Assembly (NCBI RefSeq): GCF_001411555.2
Contig: NC_049903.1
Location: forward strand, 23,279,098-23,343,097
DNA length: 64,000 bases
Direction of reading: 5' to 3'
Origin: Juglans regia
Lineage: Eukaryota > Streptophyta > Magnoliopsida > Fagales > Juglandaceae
Shown one piece after another: positions 1 to 11,014 of the stretch. The position numbers were made by a program, and so were the translations under genes. A model generated the notes under the pieces. The model was given only the letters and a program-made list of their open reading frames with translations. It did no database searches and had not been told where the DNA came from. Position 1 is the first letter of the stretch. Each line of letters opens with the position of its first letter.

Positions 1-1200
1 CACCAAAACTCACTCGGTTTGCACTCTTTTGATCTCTTGATGGGGAAATGCTCTCAAGGCTCAAGATGATACTTGGAGCTGTGGTGTGGGTGAAATGAGA
101 AGGAAAGGGAAGTATTTATAGGTGGCCAAGGAGTGAGGGGCGTTAGCTTGGGTGCTTGGTGATTGTGTGAAGTGGGAGGTGCTTAAATCTGGAAAATTTT
201 CAAATTTGCTTGCAAGAGCTTAGGTCACTTGTACAGAATGAAATAGTGCCCTAAACCACCATCATTTCCTCTCCACAGTAGCTGCAAAGGTCCTGTAGAT
301 GAGTTCAGGTTGTGGGGCCTCATTTGTGTGGCAAAAGATTCCTCAAATCACCCTTGAAAATCGGTGGATGGAGGTGGTTTTGTGGTAGCAGAAAATTAGT
401 TCGGTTTTGGATTTTTTGGGCAGCAAAAATGACTCAAAATCCTTCATGATGGTCATGGAACTTCTTAGTGGTTGGGTGGAGAAGGAGGTGCATGGGAAAA
501 CCATGGCAAGAGGTTGGTTCAAATTCAATCCAAACAATTCCTACACAAACTAGACTAAAATGAACCTGGTTTGGTTCTTTGAGTTGGTTGATGCAACTAA
601 TTTCGTCCAAGGCTCAAACTGAGTTTGGAAGGGTCTCATGAGGTGTTTAAGGACCATATTATCCTTGAGGACAAACCACAAAAGTGTTGGACCCAAGGGC
701 AAAATAGTCCAAGCATTACAAAGAGCAATGCACAAAACAGATTGAAGCTTGGTTTGGGCTTGTTATGTCATTTTTCTTAATGACATGTGGGATGGTTTAG
801 TTAGGGTATTAACATAATCTAATCATGGTTTAAAGGAGTATTAATTCCAGAAAATTTGAATTAAAAAGTTTAACAAAAGATTAAGCATGATTAAACTTCA
901 AAACATGGCTTAAAGTGCACTAACCTCAAGTATGATGGTTAATGGCCTTAGCTAATTTTCAAAACTTAACTTGGGTACTTTGAGTGTGATTTGTGCTTAA
1001 GAAAACCAATGGTATGATGTATTGGACATTTGATCTTTAAATGGTGAAATGAGTCCAAACATGGCTTTGGGCCTTTTGGGCTTGAAAAGGGCCAAGGATC
1101 CAATCTACACCAAAGGCCTTATGCCTTTGATTTCCTAAGGACTTTGTTCAAGATTTTCTTCGGCTAGGCCCATGAATGCACTTGGGGTATGGATGTTACA
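1..1200 (-). repeat. Long LTR fragment, family D, open at the window edge
   Basis: Resembles the start of the long LTR at 53188-62518: shared pieces include the motif around a TATAAATA box (minus strand, 113-120), the CT-rich leader after it, and family-like text about 1 kb further up. It ends on the plus strand in ATGTTACA at 1200, that is TGTAACAT on the minus strand, the normal TG start of an LTR. The DNA at 1201 is unrelated LINE sequence, so 1200/1201 is an insertion edge. The other end and the target duplication (expected GTTAT) lie outside the window. Short reading frames here carry no recognisable domain. Confidence 0.7.
113..120 (-). promoter_or_regulatory. TATA box of a family D LTR
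   Basis: TATAAATA on the minus strand, followed downstream by a pyrimidine-rich leader. The same box and spacing occur at 59238-59245 in the second family D copy. This supports the minus orientation of the LTR. Activity is not shown. Confidence 0.45.
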
Positions 1201-1545
1201 GTTATAAAAAAGCCATGGCCTCCCATCGCACACACGTTGCTTATCGGCTTGGTTTGCAAAGGTTATTTCAAAAACATTTCTTTTGACTTCCAAAGATTTA
1301 GCTACCTTACAAACCCGCCATACTTTTGCCATTGTAGACTCAATAACTTTCTGGCTAATACTCCTTTCGACGCACACCTTCCCTACCAAACTACACTCCC
1401 CTTTGTAGTTTAATTCTTCCAATATACCATTGACGCACACCTCATCTGTTAAGCGTAGCTTCTCCTATTTTTCTTCAAATTCATTCATTTTCTCTATCGT
1501 ATTCTCCACCTTCTACTTTCATTAACGATTGAGTTGCCCACTCAT
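1201..1545 (-). pseudogene. LINE ORF1 scrap (DUF4283-like)
   Basis: The minus strand encodes a short stretch of the N-terminal domain found in plant L1-type LINE ORF1 proteins. Visible are a GKVCVERSIS-like segment, then AKVWRVCKVAKSLEV, a FEITFANQADKQRV-like strand and the GRPWLF signature. An in-frame stop lies about 35 codons before the domain. The frame then runs into LTR sequence at 1200, so the 3' part of the LINE was displaced by the LTR insertion. The zinc knuckle, endonuclease and reverse transcriptase are absent. This is a dead fragment that served as a target for the neighbouring LTR. Confidence 0.65.
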
Positions 1546-2360
1546 AAAACCCACTCTGCCTCCTACTCTGTTGCATGTCCATCTCAATTCTGTTAGAATC
1601 TTAATGGTCCCACTAACTTCACCTCAGCCTTCCCAGAGAGAGGAGAGAGAAGACTTGGGATAAAGTCTTCCATTGACATTTCTTACTTGGACTAACTAAT
1701 CAACATTCTCACATTTTATACTTTGAAAGTATTTAAAGTAATTTACTATATTAAAATCCAAATAAATAAATGTGATTAACATAAAAGTAAAAATAAGATA
1801 AACACATATAATCAATCATACAGCATATATGAAAAACTCATGCACATATATAATGAGGCTAAAACTAAAATAGGATAACGGTTCATAAAAAGGTACTTGC
1901 AGCCAAATGGCGGTACTATGATACTATCCCTCATTTAGTGGGCAGTCCAAGGTTCCAAAATCTAGCTGCCTTTTTATCACATATTTTCGATCAAAAAGGA
2001 AAAAATGGGCCCTACAAGCATAGACCTAGAAAGCCGTGCATTGGGCTGCCAAGTGTCGGCTGCACTTGGCACTAGGCTACTTAATCCAGTCTTATTGCTC
2101 TAAAATGGGGCTGGATTTTTACTTTTTAAGAAGCGGCTCAAACCCATTTATTTATATTTGCTCAAAATCCATCATCTTCTTTATCGAAGATTTTGCTATT
2201 TATTGACCAAAGAAAATTGCATAACGTTATGGTAGCTCAAGTGCAATTTGATCGACTTCTTGCGCTAATTTTATTTGGCATTCCTTTGGTTCGATGGTAG
2301 AATATGGTACCCCTCATTCCAAAATTAAAAGAAAAATAATTTGTATAAGTTTTAAATAGA
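1546..2360. other. Intergenic, no gene seen
   Basis: AT-rich DNA without a recognisable coding region. Open frames are short and of random composition. It lies downstream (3') of the glycosyltransferase gene. Confidence 0.6.
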
Positions 2361-2472
2361 TAAATTTCATACAAGTCCTTGTAAAAAAATAGACTCTACC
2401 TTAAAAAATGTAAAAATAAAAACTATTACTTATTTGTGTGACCCATTTTTTGCTAAAAGACTTGTATGAGAC
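2361..2472. repeat. MITE-like imperfect inverted repeat
   Basis: The left arm around CATACAAGTCCTTGTA and the right arm around AAAGACTTGTATGAG are imperfect reverse complements. They flank an AT-rich core, with GACTC and GTGACCCA-like text at the inner ends. The size and folding fit a small non-autonomous DNA element. No clean target duplication was identified. Confidence 0.45.
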
Positions 2473-2707
2473 TTGGACCTGACATTACTCAAATTAAAAA
2501 TAGAAAGAGAGAGCAACTGAATTCAATTTTTACCTTTATACATGTATGTTGTAATCCTGTTTATTACCAATTAAACTTGAGAGATCTAACAGGCATGTGA
2601 CACATAATTCTGAAAACTTTCTCATGTCCCAAAATTTTTAAAAAAAAATCAAGCAACTGTATTAATTATGACAAGGAGAATTCATATATATGATCATGAA
2701 AGAATCA

Positions 2708-5700
2708 TCATCTACATTGCTGCCTGCGGAAACTCCTCTCGGAAACAATTCTTGTGAGCAAAGTTTTCAGCCTTCTAGCTCCTGCTCCAGGCCTCAAAAC
2801 ACCATAGTTCTCACTTCGCAAGGCTGAGCAAGTATTGTGGCGCTTCTGATCTCCAGTACTACTCCCAGAACACCACCCACCAAAAGCAAACTGTCCGCGG
2901 CGTCTTTTGAGAAGCTGGCGATCGATTTTGTCAAGAACTCTGTCATTTTTCTTAAACTTCCTGGCAAAAGGGCGGTTGCACAGAACCATGTTCCTAAAGT
3001 CTCCTAGTCCAAGGGACCTCGGGTGCTGCTTCGGGGGGTTATCCCAGGTAATGTAGTGGAGATCATGGTTAACTGTAGTGTTCTTGTAGTCTTTAGAGTT
3101 GCATATAAGTGTCTGGAAGTATCCCTCAGGAGTTGAGACGAAGTTGGTATAGTATAGTAGGAGAGTCCTTGGCAAATTGTCCCACCCAATTATGCAATAC
3201 TCGGCAAAAGATCTTGACACTATTGTCCAAGCTGAACCTGAGATATATAGGGAACCCAATATAAAAAAGGATAAAATCATCATCATCTTTAATGCATTTA
3301 GATATTACACTAATTCAAACCACACATTCAGCATAGGAATTATGAATTCAAAATGATCAGGACTTGATTAAATAGATATTTTGATCACATGGAAACAACT
3401 TCTTTTCTTTTTCTAGCTCGCACCTAGCTACTACTGTTAACAGATCATGGCTATTGATCAGATCCCTGTACATCTATTATTATTATTATTATAAGGACCT
3501 GCTACGTCCACCGATGATTTTTACTTACAATCCAAAATATTTTTTATTTTTTTAACCCTTTTAATTATTTTTCAAAAAAATTAAAAATCATATATTTATT
3601 AAAAAAATACTTCATTAATCATTGAGTTAAAAAAAATTAACATTCGGTATAAATTTTCGGTACAATCTGTAGTGGGAATATAATTTCTCTTATTATCATT
3701 ATTATTATTTGAGGGTACTGTAAAGCTGAAGTTGGATGATTAATTGATCGAAAGTCACAGTATAAACATGTCTTGTGTTGAATTCATGCATTCCATCATC
3801 TAAATTTCGTAAGATACTCCGTACAAGCAGGAAAGCATGCATGTCAGCATTTAAAAAAGAGTAGTTTAAAAAAAGAGAAAAAAAAAAGACAAGCATCCGC
3901 ATATGCATTTTCTGTCTAGATCATGCAGCCTCATAAGAGGTTCCTTGGAATACAAACCAAGTCAGCTTATGGGAATTGGGATATTTCTCCTTGATTTCCC
4001 CCTTCACATTATGTATCGGTTGTGTGCTTTTATTTTTGGGCGACACTGGTTAGTGGAGGAATGGGATGCCGAAACAAACCACAGAGAAGTTCTTGGTGCC
4101 AATAAATTTAACATCAAGAGAATTAGGAGAATGAAAAGGACATTATGATTTGTTAACAATTAGCATATCAAAACACAAACATTGACGACCTTATACCTAA
4201 TCAGAGAAAATCTTGAATAAAAATTATTACAAAATTAAAATTTTTTTTTAATATATTTTTTTTTTTTAATTTAAAAATGTTGAATTATTTTTTAGATTTT
4301 ATTCGGAGGAACCCCAACGGGATTATCCTGTGAAGAGAGAATGTTGAGGAGAAAAAAAATAGATAGAATAATTCTACATACAAGCGTGAAGTGCGTAAAC
4401 GCCACGTAATGACTTTGACAAAAAAGTGTGATCCATTATTAAAAAATTAATTTTTTCATGTGAATCTCATATTTATTCATTTTTTTAAAAAAGATTATAC
4501 GACAGTTGTACAATTTACAGTTAAAAATATCTTTTCTCAAATAAATAATATGAAATGTTTGAAATAAAACAATAAATAAATTGAGCAAGATTAAAGAAGT
4601 GGTAACATGGGGTCCCATGCACCAACTTTTATGTCATCTCTTCAGAAGTTCACATGCTACCCACAAGTTATCAATAAATGATGAAGGCAGATAAAAAAGC
4701 ATTATACATGTATCTGCGAAGCCTTTTAAAGGGTTGCCATTTATATATGCAAATGATTTTTAGTTAAATACGACATCAATAAGAAGAAGATAAAGATGGG
4801 GAAAAAACCTGTATAGAGCTTGAAAGCTGTAGGGATGGTCCTTTGTTTAATAACCCACCAAATCTCAGATTTGTTGCGTCTATACAGTGCTGGGTCTATT
4901 ATTATCGGCTTGGCTCTCTTGTTCCTGAAATAAGTATGGCATTTGGTTGGTAAGCCACCTATATTTTACGGCATTTAAAACTACGTTAAACAAAAGAGCC
5001 TAATCAGCAATTTAAAAAAGAAATTATAATAATAATAAGAAATTATAATTTCTTTCTCTCTCACAGTTTCCAACCCAAGTGACTGCTGTGCTGTATGAAA
5101 TTGAGATGTCTCGGCAACTCAGAGAAGGCATGAATTAGATCTGAAAATTAGAACAGGCAAACTGGAACTAAAACTCGCTTGGGATGCAAAATTAAGAACA
5201 GAATCAATCAAACACGATTGAAGAACAGAGCAAAAAAATAAAAAAAGGGCACTCACCCTACCATCTTGAGTAATCAAGGGATAGTCGGAGGCGCTAAGGT
5301 TTATGAACCAATCCCATTTGCAGGTTCTCAAGAGCATTGCCATTGCATGAAGAGTGGTGGCAAGCATAGTCGGTCCTCTGTACGTCACCAAGTTTGGTTT
5401 CTTCACAACCCAGACATTTCCCACTTGACTGAAAACTGGGTCTCCGGCCACAAACTTGGCTACATCTCGATGCTCCGTTGCCGGAGCACCGTAATCCAAG
5501 TGAATCAAATAGTAATTACCTGGATGATACAGTGCGCGTAGCAGACGTTTTAGCTTCCCGGAATCGCCTTTGGATGCTGAGATCAGGTAGGCAAAGGTTG
5601 CCGGATATGATTTGTTAGATTTTTGTATGTTCAAGTAGTTCACAATCGGTCTGAAGTTTGATATGGGTATGGATATTTTTCTTGGAATGTATACAAGAGA

Positions 5701-5754
5701 GAACAGAATTGTACTGGTTAGCATGAAAAATATCATGAAAACTTTGACACCCAT
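2708..5754 (-). CDS. Glycosyltransferase family 14 protein (beta-glucuronosyltransferase GlcAT14-like), four exons
   Basis: Exons on the minus strand are 5754-5262, 5140-5065, 4924-4809 and 3237-2708. Every intron is GT-AG, and the sum is 1215 nt, exactly 404 codons plus stop. The protein is a type II Golgi membrane protein by family: a hydrophobic anchor at about residues 3-25, a short stem, then the GT14 (core-2/I-branching) domain. Diagnostic pieces are YLISASKGD, WDWFINLSASDYPL at the end of exon 1, NFIQHSSHLGWKL in exon 2, SEIWWVIKQR in exon 3 and WDNLPRTLLLYYTNFV with HDLHYITWD in exon 4. Plant members add glucuronic acid to arabinogalactan-protein glycans; that substrate is inferred from family. 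The start at MGVKVF matches relatives better than the upstream in-frame Met at 5775. Length is close to the family norm (about 400-430), and no lesion is visible. A CT-rich leader precedes the start. Confidence 0.93.
3490..3690. repeat. AT-rich MITE-like segment in intron 3 of the GT14 gene
   Basis: The left end reads CTACGTCCACCGATGATTT, and the right end is an imperfect inverted partner (CGGTACAATCTGTAGTGGG). A strongly AT-rich core lies between them. It sits in the 1571-bp third intron (3238-4808). The match between arms is partial, so the call is tentative. Confidence 0.3.
4365..4538. repeat. MITE in intron 3 of the GT14 gene
   Basis: Two long imperfect inverted arms meet at a palindromic centre AAAAAATTAATTTTTT. 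The outer arms include GAAGTGCGTAAACGCCACGT on the left and the partner ACGACAGTTGTACAATTTAC on the right. The general plan (CGTA/ACG-rich ends, TTTTTT inner arms) resembles the element at 20139-20314. It lies inside the intron and should be removed by splicing. Confidence 0.55.
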
Positions 5755-6506
5755 TACTGAGAAAACGTCGGTCAAGAAAAAACAAAAAAGAAGAGAAAAA
5801 TCTGAGAGAAACAGATGAAGGGTGAGGAAGAAATTAATTGGGAGGGGAGGAGGAGTTGGGTAGTAAGGTTGGGGAGGAGGCTGTAGCTAAAATGTTAATG
5901 TTGGAGAGTTGCTTAACTTTAGGAGGAGGAATAATGAAAAGTCTGGAAATTTTGTGGATTACATCTTTGGGTTCCTTGCTTCCAAGGAAAGGTCTCCATT
6001 TGTCAATATATTGTCGGTGGGAGTAATTTTTATCACAAAAGAGACTTGATTGCAATGGACATCTTACTTCTCAGTTCATGGATTTCGCTTTCACTTCACA
6101 TTTGTAGCTTGAATGTTCAGCATCTATCATTCTCTACATTACCTTTTTCTACTAGTCGAGATTTTATATTATAACTCTTTTGATTTTTTTTTTCTTTTTT
6201 TGTTAAAAGATGATGATTGAGGTCCTATATCCTGTCAGTGTAGTTGGGCCGGTCCATTTTCAATCAAATGTGCTATATATTTAGGTTTCCGGGCTGGTTG
6301 AGCCCAACTCTTTCCCAAAAAACCCAAATTTTGTTGAGCTATCGCATTGGTTAAATAAACGGACTCCATTGGGCTTTATTGGAATCTTCTGTAAGTCCAA
6401 TCTAAGTAAGTACATCACAAAGAGACAGTTTTTCTCAAGAGAAATATTATGCATCAGTTGTTATTTACTCACACTTCTTTAACAACTCAGTATCAAGTTC
6501 TGTTTA
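5755..6506. other. Upstream region of the GT14 gene, no further gene
   Basis: On the minus strand, 5776-5880 is pyrimidine-rich (CCTCC and TTCTTC runs), typical of a plant 5' leader. I could not place a convincing TATA box. The rest is ordinary AT-rich intergenic DNA running into a copia LTR at 6507. Confidence 0.45.
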
Positions 6507-6784
6507 TGTTGAAAATTAGAGAGAAATAAATAGCAAGAGAATTGATAGAAAGTGCTATACATGTTTATCCATGTTTATTCATTGCGAATTTTTTGTGTGT
6601 TAATGATTCTCAAGACATTTTTTTATAAGCATCAGAGGATAAAGAATATGAAAGGACAATACATGAATTAATGAGCTACATCGATAAATTTAGAAATTCT
6701 AAGCATTGATACATGAATGTTTTAGAATTCTAAGAGGTGGAATCTGAATGGTTATCGACCAATTTTATGTGTGCATTTATAACA
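6507..6784 (-). repeat. 3' LTR of a decayed Ty1/copia element
   Basis: On the minus strand the segment starts TGTTATAAATGC and ends CTAATTTTCAACA, a TG...CA pair with short inverted ends. Directly upstream on the minus strand is a purine tract AAGGGAGAG, the expected polypurine tract. The reverse transcriptase scrap at 7626-8285 lies further upstream in the same orientation. The low-coordinate edge is inferred from the terminal motif only. Confidence 0.5.
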
Positions 6785-6909
6785 CTCTCCCTTGGATGAT
6801 CATACACAAAGAACATGACTCTTCAAAACTTTTCCAAGAAAAAACACAATGGAAAAAAAATAGCAAAGGAAAAAGAATCCAATATTTTTGTGTCTTGAAA
6901 TGTTATAGC

Positions 6910-7617
6910 TAGGGGTGTAACCGGTCCGGTCCAGTCCGGTTTTGGATTAAATTTAGGAACGAACTGGTATGTACCGGTTTTGTATTTTTCAAAACCGATT
7001 ACGCACCGGTTACCCTCCTAAACCGGTACTTCCGGTTTTACCGGTTTCCGGTCCAGTTTTCCGATTTTTTTAACATGTAAATTTCACAATTTGTCATTAA
7101 AAATTTATTTATAAAAAATAAAAGATTTGATTTTAAAAAACTGTTTTATACTTTTATTAATATATTAGACTATATAATAGTATTAATATTAGACTATTGA
7201 TATAGTTATAAGTTATATATTAATATTAGTTATAAACTTTTAGTGATTTAGTATTAACATTTTATGTAATAATTTATAAATTATAATAAGAAATTATTTC
7301 ATATATGAATATATATTATATATAAAATTTCACATAAAAATTTATAATTATACATTATATATAAAACTTATATATATTAATATTTAATATATATAAAATA
7401 TTTTGTATAAAACTTATATATAAAAATATTAATTTTTATTTTTTTTAATCAACCGGTCCGGTCCGGTTCGGTCCGGGCCAAAAAATCCTGAAACCGGCCG
7501 GTTTTTACATTTTAAAAACCAGTTCCGGATCGGACCGGTTCAAAACCGGTAAAACAGGTCCGGTTTGGTCCGGTCCGGACCGGTTTTCTGATTTTCCGGT
7601 TTGAGTTTACACCCCTA
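6910..7617. mobile_element. Non-autonomous hAT-like element with subterminal CCGGTCCGG repeats
   Basis: The terminal inverted repeat is TAGGGGTGTAA at the left and TTACACCCCTA at the right. An 8-bp flanking duplication GTTATAGC/GTTATAGG has one mismatch. Both arms (about 170 bp each) are packed with alternating CCGGT, CCGGTCC and CCGGTTTT motifs in inverted arrangement. The 350-bp middle is almost pure AT. There is no coding capacity. The 8-bp duplication and TAGGG ends place it with hAT elements. It interrupts the remnant of a copia element. Confidence 0.8.
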
Positions 7618-7625
7618 GTTATAGG

Positions 7626-8285
7626 ATTGCCTCCACAAAATTGCATTACCATGTAAAAGGATGACCTTTATCTATGTATAAGTGCTTCAAGATTTTTTCC
7701 ATATAAGATGATTGATAGATAAAAATTCCATTTGAAAAGTACTTAATTTGCATACTAAGATAAAATTTTGTTTTTCTAAGATCTATCATTTTAAACTCAT
7801 TTTTTAAACAAGTTACAATTTTCATGTGCTCTTCTGAAACTCCCAATAAGATTTATATAATTTGCATATACCGCAACAATAGTAAATCCTAAGTCTGACT
7901 TTTTAATGAAAACAAGCAAGCAAATTGTATTATTTTCAAATATTCCATTTAGTAGATATTTACTGAGACGATTGTACTATATGCGTCTTTGCTTTAACCC
8001 ATATAAAAATATTTGTAGCTTGATAGAATAAATATTTCGAGATTTTGAATTACATGCTTCAGCATTTTATGTCCTTTCATGAATATATACAGATATATAT
8101 ATATTATTATCCAGTGATCCATATAAATATGTTGTAACAACATCCACTAGACGCACATACATACTTTTTGCGATTACCAAAAATCTAAATTTAAATGTAT
8201 CTGCTACAATGAAATATGTTTCTTCATAATTAATATCAGGTTTCTGTGATAAACTTTGTGCAACAAATTGTGTTTTGTATACCAC
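7626..8285 (-). pseudogene. Ty1/copia reverse transcriptase remnant
   Basis: Reading on the minus strand, an upper frame carries QKPDINYEETYFIVAD and then VDVVTTYLYGSLDNNIY, copia reverse transcriptase motifs. A lower frame carries LRKTKFYLSMQI and GIFIYQSSYMEKILKHLY, the region after the catalytic YVDD. The pieces are in different frames with stops between. RNase H and the rest of the 3' coding region are missing before the 3' LTR at 6784, so the element is internally deleted as well as shifted. Confidence 0.8.
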
Positions 8286-8840
8286 AATTTTATTTTTCTT
8301 GTTACGTTTACGTACAAATACTCACTTATATCTAACAAGCATTCCACTTTCAGGTGTTTGGATTACAAGCCTAAATACTTCATGTTTAGCAATTCACAAG
8401 ATATTGCACATTAAGCTTATCAAACTTTATTCTATAACTATTGGAAGATATTATTAATTCAAGCAAAATTGATTTTTATTTTTTTTTTATTTTTTTTTAT
8501 CACTAATGCAATATCTTGAGTGTTAAGATGAACCAAAATCCAACGAACATGGAATTGGGAGATGAAGTTGCTGTGGATGGGGCCAGCCGAGGATGGCGAG
8601 GCAGCTTGTGGTGACCGATCAAGAAGATTGGTCTAGAATCCAACCTATACTAGTGATTGATCATTGTTCCAATTAATACAAGAAAATACAGAAATATGTA
8701 TAATTTGTGAAAAATATTAGACATGCATCAAATAAACAATATTCCATCGAAATAAATGGAATCTTAAATTTTACGTACGTACATAAAAGGCATGCAGCTA
8801 GTGACCTTCATTGCTTGTGTTGTGGTTTTTATATGTAGTG
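8286..8840. other. Intergenic, no gene seen
   Basis: No domain-bearing frame. It may contain further decayed retroelement sequence upstream of the copia remnant, but nothing I can name. Confidence 0.5.
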
Positions 8841-9225
8841 TGTAATGGATAAAATATCCCATGCCCAATATAACATACCAGGCCGAGTCCATGAGGGAGG
8901 ATTTATCATTACGAAGTAAGAAGGCACAAGAGTCATCTCCAGCCTAGCGATTTCTCTTGTAAATGCCGAATGGTGACATTCGTGCCTCAATCACTGCTAG
9001 TGAGTTACCTCAGGGAACGAGCTTTGCTCTTGCACCTAGTGCAGTCGAGCTCCACGCTCACACCTAGCGTGATTGAGTTATCTCTCGCCTAAATCTCTCA
9101 TTATAGTGGATTAGCACTCCAAACGATTCAGGGACATAGGATCTATGCTGAACCACCTAAATATGTGTCTCATTCTCTATTTACATTTACTTTATTTATT
9201 TTTTATTCACTATTATGAGTACATG
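8841..9225 (+). repeat. LTR and leader fragment of a Ty3/gypsy-type element
   Basis: Starts TGTAATGGATAAAATATCCC. It continues with text typical of plant gypsy LTRs (GGCCGAGTCCATGAGGG) and a cytosine-rich section. About 9236-9275 it is followed by a sequence with a CCGCCACCATGGG patch, like the short leader after a primer-binding site. No protein follows. The family assignment rests on recall of similar LTRs and is weak. Confidence 0.35.
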
Positions 9226-10256
9226 TACAGACACCATAATGCCGCTTCGGACCGCCACCATGGGTCACAAACGACACTAATCAAGGCCCAAGCTTTCCCT
9301 TCCAAGCTAAGTACGAATCTTTCCCCATTCCGGTCTTTGGGGCGATTTACATCCTTAACATAGTGAGTAATTTTAATGAGTTGTAAAAATAAATTTGTTT
9401 CATTCTAATAATTCTCTTGATGAGAAGAAAGGAAACTAAACATGACTGACTACAAATCTTCCACAAAGACATGCTGATCATCATGTGTCCTTATGTTGCT
9501 TGTGCTCTCTTATTTAAGAAAATTCATAACGAGGTTGCCTCTTGTAACACCCCACTTGAAAGGTCCATTAAGACTTGACCTTAGCTCCCATAATCCTAGT
9601 TAGTGTAAGATGATAATTATTTTCTTTTTTGGAAAACTTTTAGGGATTAATTTTTTTTAGCATGAGAATAACACCCTAGGTTTAGTTAGAATTAGTGGGA
9701 GAATTCTAGTATTTTATTTTTAGAATAACTACCAAGAGGCCAATAGTGGTATGACACATAGTGTAACGCCCGTCCTTGTGGTGAGACCTTTTATAAAATG
9801 ATTTTAGAAAAGACGACGGAAATTACCATTCGATTTAAAACCTTTTTTTTTTTTACTTCCATACCCAGGGTGCAAGACTCTACGTTGTAAAATAAAATGT
9901 GCTTTGAAAATAAAATGGTTTACAGCGGAAAACATTAATCTTAAGATACAAAGGCCTCTCATACAATTAAAACTCTCATGCATAGACATCCGTGCTCTTT
10001 TCATTGGGTCGTGTCCGTCCTGACGCGTACTGCTCATTCAGTTCCTGTGGGAGGAGGGGCACATATAAAAAATAAAATGAGTCGAATACTCAGTAAGCAT
10101 TACTTCATACAGTTAAAATATAATAACATAGGTTTTCATTCATGCATTCATCATCCCATACATACTATACGTACATGCATACATGCATTCCTTTGAAAAC
10201 ATCACTAGGCATAATTTTTCTTTAAAAAAAGAGTTTTTTTTTTTTTTTGTGAAACG

Positions 10257-11014
10257 TAGGGGTGGCAATATGTGACACGACCCGTTAACCCAATACGAAT
10301 ACGACACGATAAAAGCGGGTTAGGGTTTAGCCTTAACGGGTTTGGGTCAAAATGGGTTGACCTGTTAAGACACGATTGTTTAATGAGTCACTAACGGGTC
10401 AACCTGTTATGACCCGTTATAACCCGTTATGACCCGTTAAGAAAATTAAATTTACCTTTATACCCTTAGACCTAAAGGGCAAGGAGGATGCTCCACTTCA
10501 TTTTTCAAGTTCTAAATTTGTTTAAATCTGTGTTTTTAATTTTTTATTATATTTGGGATTGTAACATTAATATATTTACATTGTATGTTTTGTTTATTAT
10601 ATTTTAAATGTAATTTTAATAATGAATATTATTATAAATTGTGTGGATCATATTTGTTTGGATTGTAATTTTAGACTTGTAGTTAGTTTTTCATTTTTTA
10701 TAGATATTATTTATATTTAAATATTTATATAAAATCAATTAAGTCAAACGGGTCGTGTCGTGTCGTGTTGTATCGTGTCTGTTCAACCCATTAACGTAAA
10801 CGGGTTGAAACGGAACAGGTCGTGTTTTGTCAATTTATTTCTTATTCATTAATGGGTCGTGTCGTGTCAACCCATTATCTTACCATGTCGTGTTCGGGTT
10901 TGGAATTTTGACACGAAATCCTTAACGGGTAGTGTTCGTGTCGACCCATTTAGTGTAATGTACATACCTTGACACGACATAAACACAACCCGTTAACACG
11001 ATTTGACACCCCTA
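10257..11014. mobile_element. Non-autonomous hAT-like element with GACCCGTTAA/CGGGTC repeats
   Basis: Ends TAGGGGTGGCAA and TTTGACACCCCTA, flanked by a perfect 8-bp duplication GTGAAACG (10249-10256 and 11015-11022). The arms carry many inverted copies of ACCCGTTA and GTCGTGTCGTG, and the centre is AT-rich without coding capacity. The corresponding site in the paralogous LTR A2, near 42345-42375, reads straight through, which confirms insertion after the A family had spread. The outermost TAGGGGTG is shared with the element at 6910-7617, although the interiors differ. Confidence 0.9.

Noticed and set aside
3903..4148. 81-codon plus-strand frame inside intron 3 of the GT14 gene
   Set aside because: Antisense to the gene, no recognisable motif, and no partner elsewhere.
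5119..5261. Extension of GT14 exon 1 as a 218-residue protein
   Set aside because: The last residues are intron read-through; a GT donor at 5261 and the downstream exons with family motifs give the correct end.
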